Assembly: GCA_019918135.1 (NCBI GenBank)
Contig: WBZZ01004788.1
Location: forward strand, 62,001 to 126,000
DNA: 64,000 bases
Direction: 5' to 3'
Origin: Paulinella micropora
Taxonomy: Eukaryota > Cercozoa > Imbricatea > Euglyphida > Paulinellidae
Part shown: piece by piece, positions 59,460 through 64,000 of the stretch
Layout of the letters: the number at the start of each line of letters is the position of its first letter
Numbering within the stretch: position 1 is the first letter of the stretch
Position numbers and translations under genes: made by a program
The notes under the pieces: model-generated
The model's database searches: none
What the model saw: only the letters and a program-made list of their open reading frames with translations
Told to the model about the DNA's origin: nothing

Positions 59460-59960
59460 GACAGAGTGCGCCAAGAAAGTGCAAATTTTTTATTAAAGCT
59501 GGATGGTCTTACACTTGGCGCTGAGAACTAGGAGAGAGAGAGAGAGAGAGGGACAAGCCCTGCTCTGAGCCGATGTCCAAGCCGGTTCCCGATTCTTAGC
59601 AGACGGTGAGCCTCCACTGCGCCAATAAAGTGCGAAAAAACAAGTTTGTTTTAAATTAAAACTCGACAAAGTTTTACACTTGACACTGAGAACAGGGGGG
59701 GCGGGCGAGGAAGGGGGAGGGCAGGGGCGCGCTAAAAAATTTACAATTAAAAAATTCCTGGCAAAGTTTTGGCACTGAGAACTAGGAGAGGGGGGGGAAG
59801 GAGGCAGGGGAGGGGACAAGCACGATATGTCTATGCATCTCCCCCCTGTCAGGGAGCGGGAGGAGGGAGCGCGCCAAGAAGTTGTAAATCACGCTGAGTT
59901 AAAGCTCGACAAAGTCTTACACTTGGCACTGGGGCAAGGGGAGAGGGGGCTTAGTTGAGG
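59460..59960 (+). repeat. Repeat B cluster inside the C array
   Basis: Units at about 59495, 59660, 59765 and 59905, plus orientation. The same order of units recurs at 60.9-61.4 kb and in part at 62.4-62.6 kb, so B and C were amplified together as a larger unit of roughly 1.0-1.4 kb. Confidence 0.75.
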
Positions 59961-60879
59961 CGTTTCATGTATTTTTCTGTAGTTTCTGCGCCCCTCCTCC
60001 TGCTCCTTGAGGTGGACAAGGGCCTCACGACCCTGACGGCGTCATGTCGGAAGCCATGGCTCGGCCACCGTGCGCAAGGTCAGAAAAATATGCAAAACAT
60101 GAAATCAGGAAAAAAAAATTTTGCCCGACAACCAAAGGACGAGCGAGGGGGAGGCAAAGAGGAGGGCGAAAGAGGAAGGGGAGGAGGGAAGGGGAGGGGG
60201 TGCTCCCCACCCCCCGTTCTGCCCTCTTTCCCTCGTCCCCTGTCACACCCCATCGCCCCTTGTTTGCGCATGCAAACGCATCGAATTTTTTTTTCTACTT
60301 TGCATATTTTTCATATTTCCGCAGATCTTGTGCACAGTGCTCCAGCGCAGCCCTGCGGCGGATGGATGAGCGGTGGTCACTGTACCAGGTAGACAAGGGC
60401 CTCACAACCCCGACGGCGTCATGTCGGAGCCATGGCTCGGCCACCGTGCACAAAGTCAGAAAAATATGAAAAATATGAAATCAGGAAAAAAAATGTTTTG
60501 CCCGACAACAAAAAAAAAACAGACGGGCAACGGGAATGGGGAGGGAGAAAGAGGAAGGGGAGGAGGGAAGGGGAGGGGTGTGCTCCTCCCCCCCGTTCCC
60601 CCCTCTTTCCCTTGTCCCCTGTTACCTCCCTCATCCCTTGTTTGCGCGTGCAAACGCATCCCAAAATTTTTTTCTTCTACTTTTCATATTTCATGTTTCC
60701 GCAGATCTTGCGCACCTTGCTCCAGCACGATCCTGCGGCGGATGGATGGGTGGTGGTTGCTGTGCCAGATGGACAAGGGCCTCACGACTCCCGATGGCGG
60801 CGCCCTATCATGGAAGAAGCACGAATTGTCTTTCTCTCCCCCCACACCCCCTCGTCTGAGAGCAGGGAGTGGGAGAGGA

Positions 60880-61420
60880 AAGGGGCAGAGAGAGAGGGCG
60901 CCAAGAAAGTGCGCAATTTTTTTATTAAAGCTCGACGGTCTTACACTTGACACTGAAAACTAGGAGTGGGACTGCGAAGGGGGAGGGGCAGAGGGCGCGT
61001 TAAGAATGTACAAAAAAATTAATAAAAAAAAATTATTGACAAACTTTTAATCTTGGCACTGAGAACTAGGAGAGAGAGGGACAAGCCCTGCTCTGAGCTG
61101 ATGTCCAAGCCGGTGCCCGATTCGTAGCAGACGGTAAGCCTCCACTGCGCCAATAAAGTGCAAAAAAAAGTTTTGTTTTAAATTAAAACTCGACAAAGTT
61201 TTACACTTGACACTGCGAACTAGGAGAGGGGGCCACGAAGGAGACAGGGAAGGGCGCAAGCACGGTATGTTTATGCATAATCCCCCCTGTCAGGGAGCGG
61301 GGAGGGGGAGGGAGCGCGCCAAGAAGTTGTAAATCACGCTGAGTTAAAGCTCGACAAAGTCTTACACTTGGCACTGGGGCAGGGGGAAGAGGGGGCTTAG
61401 TTGAGGCGTTTCATGTATTT
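60880..61420 (+). repeat. Repeat B cluster inside the C array, second copy
   Basis: Units at about 60930, 61045, 61195 and 61345, with CAAGCCCTGCTCTGAGCTGA and GCCTCCACTGCGCCAATAAA segments shared with the 59.5 kb cluster. Confidence 0.75.
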
Positions 61421-62349
61421 TTTGTAGCTTCTGCGCCCCTCCCTCCCCCTGCTCCTTGAGGTGGACAAGGGCCTCACAACCCCGACGGCGTCATGTCGGA
61501 GCCATGGCTCGGCCACCGTGCGCAAGGTCAGAAAAATATGAAAAATATAAAATCAGGAGAAAAAAAATTTTTTTTTGCCCGACAACCAAAGGACGGGCGA
61601 GGGGGGAGGCAAAGAGGAGGAAGAAAGAGGAAGGGAAGGAGGGAAGGGGAGGGGGGTGCTCCCCCCCCGTTCCCCCATCTTCTCTTTGTCCCTGTTTACC
61701 CCCCTCGCGCCTTGTTTGCGCGTGCAAACGCATCCCAAAAAAAAATCTTTTTCTACTTTTCATATTTTTCATATTTCCGCAGATTTTGCGCACAGTGCTC
61801 CAGCGCAGCCCTGCGGCGGATGGGTGGGCGGTGATCAATATACAAGGTGGACAAGGGCCTCACAACCCCGACGGCGTCATGTCGGAGCTATGGCTCGGCC
61901 ACCGTGCACAAAGTCAGAAAAATATGAAAAACATGAAATCAGGAAAAAAAGATTTTTTGCTCGACAACCAAAGAAGCAGACGTGCAAGGGGAAGGGGGGA
62001 GGCAAAGAGGAGGGAGAAAATGGAAGGGGAGGAGGGAAGGGAGGGGGGTGCTCCCCCCCGTTCCCCCCCTCTTCCCCTTGTCCCTGTTACCTCCCTTGCC
62101 CCTTGTTTGCGCGTGCAAACGCATCCCAAAAATTCTTTTTTCTACTTTTCATATTTTTCATATTTCCGCAGATCTTGCACACAGTGCTCCAGAGCAGCCC
62201 TGTGGCAGATTAATGGGCGGTGGTCAATGTACCAGATGGACAAGGGTCCTCACGACCCTGACGGTGCCCTGTCCGTGCCATGGAAGAAGCACGAATTGTC
62301 TTTCTCTCCCCCCACACCCTCTCGTCTGAGAGCAGGGAGTGGGAGAGGG

Positions 62350-62640
62350 AAAGGGGCAGAGAGGGCGCCAAGAAAGTGCGAAATTTTTTTTCATTAAAGC
62401 TCGACAAGGTCTTACACTTGACACTGAAAACTAGGAGAGGGGGAGGAAGGAGGCAGGGGAGGGGGCAAGCACGATATATCTATGCATATTCCCCCCTGTC
62501 AGAGAGCGCGCAAAGAAGTTCTAAAATCTTTTGTTAAAACTCGACAAAGTCTTATACTTGGCACTGGGGCAAGGGGAAGAGGGGGCTTAGTTGAGGCGTT
62601 TCATGTATTTTTTGTAGTTTCTGCGCCCCTCCCTCCCCCT
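62350..62640 (+). repeat. Repeat B cluster inside the C array, shortened third copy
   Basis: Units at about 62400 and 62535, lacking the middle part present in the other two clusters. Confidence 0.7.
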
Positions 62641-63560
62641 GCTCCTTGAGGTGGACAAGGGCCTCACGAGTCCGAAGGCGTCATGTCGGAGCCATGGCTC
62701 GGCCACTGTGCGCAAGGTCAGAAAAATATGAAAAATATGAAATCAGGAAAAAAAATTTTTTTTGCCCGACAACCAAAGAAACAGATAAGCGAGGGGGAAG
62801 GGGAGGGGGCAAAGAGGAGGGAGAAAGAAGAAGAGGAGGGAAGGGGAGGGGGGGGGGTGCTCCTCCCCCCCGTTCCCCCCTCTTCCCCTTGTCCCGGTTA
62901 CCCCCCGTCGCCTCTTGTTTGCGCGTGCAAACGCATCCAAAATTTTTTTTTTCTAATTTTCATATTTTTCATATTTCCGCAGATCTTGCGCACAGTGATC
63001 CAGCGCAGCCCTGCGGCGGATGGATGGGCGGTGGTCACTGTACCAGGTGGACAAGCCCCTCACAACCCCGACGGCGTCATGTCGGAGCCATGGCTCGGCC
63101 ACCGTGCGCAAGGTCGGAAAAATATGAAAAATATGAAATCAGGAAAAAAAAGTTTTTTTTGCTCAACAACCAAAGGACGGGCGAGGGGAAGGGGGGAGGC
63201 AAAGGGGAGGGAGAAAGAGGAAGGGGAGGAGGGAAGGGGGGGGGTGCTCCCCCCCCTCCCACGTTGCCCCTCTTCCCCTTGTCCCCTGTTTCCCCCCCCC
63301 CCCCCCGTCGCCCCTTGTTTGCGCGTGCAAACGCATCCAAAAAAATTTTTTTTTCTACTTTTCATATTTTTCATATTTCCACAGATCTCTGCGCACCGTG
63401 CTCCAGTGCATCTCTGCGGCGAATGGGTGGGCGGTGGTCAATGTACCAGGTGGACAAGGGCCTCACAACCCGACGGCGCCCTGTTAGAGCCATGGCTCGG
63501 CCATCGTGCGCAAGATCTGCGGAAATATGAAAAATATGAAAAGAGGAAAGAATTGAAAAG

Positions 63561-63717
63561 CGAAAGAAAAAAAAGGTGGGTGGAGGGGCCAGGGCAGCAA
63601 AACGAGCTCCTCTTCCCCCGTGCGGGCCGGCTTCCCCCCTCCTCTCCCCCATTTTTTTTACCCCTCCCTCACCTTTTTTTATTATTATTTTTGTTTCTTT
63701 TGCTAGCCAAACGGCAC
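63561..63717. other. Region before the last gene
   Basis: Purine-rich, then C/T-rich, then TTTTTTTATTATTATTTTTG and TTTTGCTAG before the ATG at 63718. The A/T-rich part may be a promoter. Confidence 0.35.
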
Positions 63718-64000
63718 ATGAAGAAGCCGGCGCGGGCGAGAAAGCGCCAGAAAACAACGCCTGCGCTACACGCGCCGCCGCCGGCGGACGTGGTCAGGCT
63801 GCTGCTTTCGTTTCTGCCGCACATCGAGCTGTTCCGCCTGCGGGGTGTGTCGCGCAGAGGTCTGTGGGGCTCGGCCCTCTGGTGGCCGCGGGAACTGCTG
63901 CTGCCCTGCCTTCCACCAGCGCGAGCGTTGCTCGCGCTGCAGGAGCGCGGCACAGTGATTGCCGACGCGGTCGTGGACACCACGGCGTTCGAGCGTTCTG
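63718..64000 (+). CDS. F-box protein, N-terminal part (runs off window)
   Basis: ATG 63718 (MKKPARARKRQKTTPALHAP). A basic, nuclear-type N-terminus precedes an F-box-like motif (PPADVVRLLLSFLPHIELFR, then LRGVSRRGLWGSALWW), in which the L-P...L-x2-V-x3-W spacing is as expected. The gene continues past the window, probably into leucine-rich repeats as in its neighbours. Confidence 0.6.
   Translation, partial: MKKPARARKRQKTTPALHAPPPADVVRLLLSFLPHIELFRLRGVSRRGLWGSALWWPRELLLPCLPPARALLALQERGTVIADAVVDTTAFERS

Larger units (their letters stand above)
58860..63560 (+). repeat. Repeat C tandem array
   Basis: About ten units in plus orientation. Each has a core of about 105 bp (GCGGCGGATGGATGGGCGG, CAATGTACCAGGTGGACAAG, GACGGCGTC, GCCATGGCTCGGCCACC) bounded by GTGCGCAAG with AAATATGAAAAATATGAAA on one side and the inverted forms on the other; between cores lie a purine run, a G/C switch (GGGGTGCTCCCC) and a pyrimidine run ending in TTGTTTGCGCGTGCAAACGC. 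Spacing core to core is about 380-400 bp where undisturbed. Repeat-B clusters are inserted at 59.4-59.95, 60.9-61.4 and 62.35-62.6 kb. Confidence 0.85.

Noticed and set aside
58860-63560. CRISPR-like array
   Set aside because: The units are about 390 bp with long low-complexity parts, and nothing looks like short direct repeats with unique spacers; no Cas genes are present.
47600-63600. Many long open frames in repeats (Lys/Gly/Pro-rich products)
   Set aside because: They follow purine or pyrimidine runs and repeat cores, occur in several frames and both strands at once, and have no protein-like composition.

Overview
The window looks like part of a large double-stranded DNA virus of a protist, or a copy of one lodged in a protist genome. 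Evidence: a herpes/asfar-type primase joined to a UL9-like origin-binding helicase, an ERCC4-type nuclease, a RecB-like PD-(D/E)XK nuclease, a Ulp1/adenain-like cysteine protease, a myristoylated fibre-like protein, several multi-pass membrane proteins, secreted mucin-like and EGF-bearing glycoproteins, and host-like regulators (F-box/LRR, NADAR, RGS, thymidylate synthase). Signals are eukaryotic (AATAAA/ATTAAA after stops, TATA-like boxes, a few intron-acceptor-like TTTTCAG/CTGCAG sequences). No ribosome-binding sites, tRNAs, rRNAs or CRISPR arrays were seen. No major capsid protein, terminase, DNA polymerase or RNA polymerase lies here, so nucleocytoplasmic, mirus-like and herpes-like origins cannot be separated. 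Several loci show about one or two apparent breaks each; these could be decay, splicing or read errors in long homopolymers, so I treat the element as a possibly old virus copy and do not itemise the breaks.

Layout. 1-25.3 kb is gene-dense and on both strands: primase-helicase (-), mucin-like protein (+), membrane protein (+), fibre-like protein (-), coiled-coil protein (+), RecB-like nuclease (-), membrane proteins (- and +), unknown (-), membrane protein (-), ERCC4 nuclease (+), duplicated-domain protein (+), basic protein (-), Ulp1-like protease (+), mosaic glycoprotein (+). 25.4-27.0 kb is a graveyard of gene pieces, including a shortened copy of the 39.1-41.3 kb block. 27.0-37.9 kb is mostly repeats, with one complete-looking unknown gene and remnants of a thymidylate synthase and an LRR gene. 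38.0-47.6 kb is a second gene block: unknown (-), small acidic protein, F-box/LRR (+), NADAR (-), membrane protein, two paralogous secreted proteins (+) and two adjacent RGS-type genes (-), the second with a RanBP2-type zinc finger. 47.6-63.7 kb is again mostly repeats, broken by two F-box/LRR genes (-); a further F-box gene (+) runs off the end.

Repeats are the most striking feature: (A) a 19-28 bp GAGCCCC/GGGGCTC palindrome; (B) several dozen units carrying CTTACACTTGGCACTGAGAA in blocks of alternating orientation; (C) about twenty copies of a core bounded by inverted GTGCGCAAG and AAATATGAAAAATATGAAA sequences, tandem from 58.9 to 63.6 kb; (D) four units near 1 kb with a GGCCATAT hairpin; (E) units of about 430 bp at 37 kb, present inverted at 56 kb, with perfect TTTGGCGCCAAA palindromes. 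D and E share the hairpin-plus-palindrome design, which could be a replication or transcription control site for an element that encodes its own UL9-like protein.

Working together, the replication set (primase-helicase, ERCC4 and RecB-like nucleases), the maturation protease, the surface proteins and the host-directed set (F-box/LRR, RGS, NADAR) form a plausible viral programme. This is inference from domain content; no gene was tested against a database.
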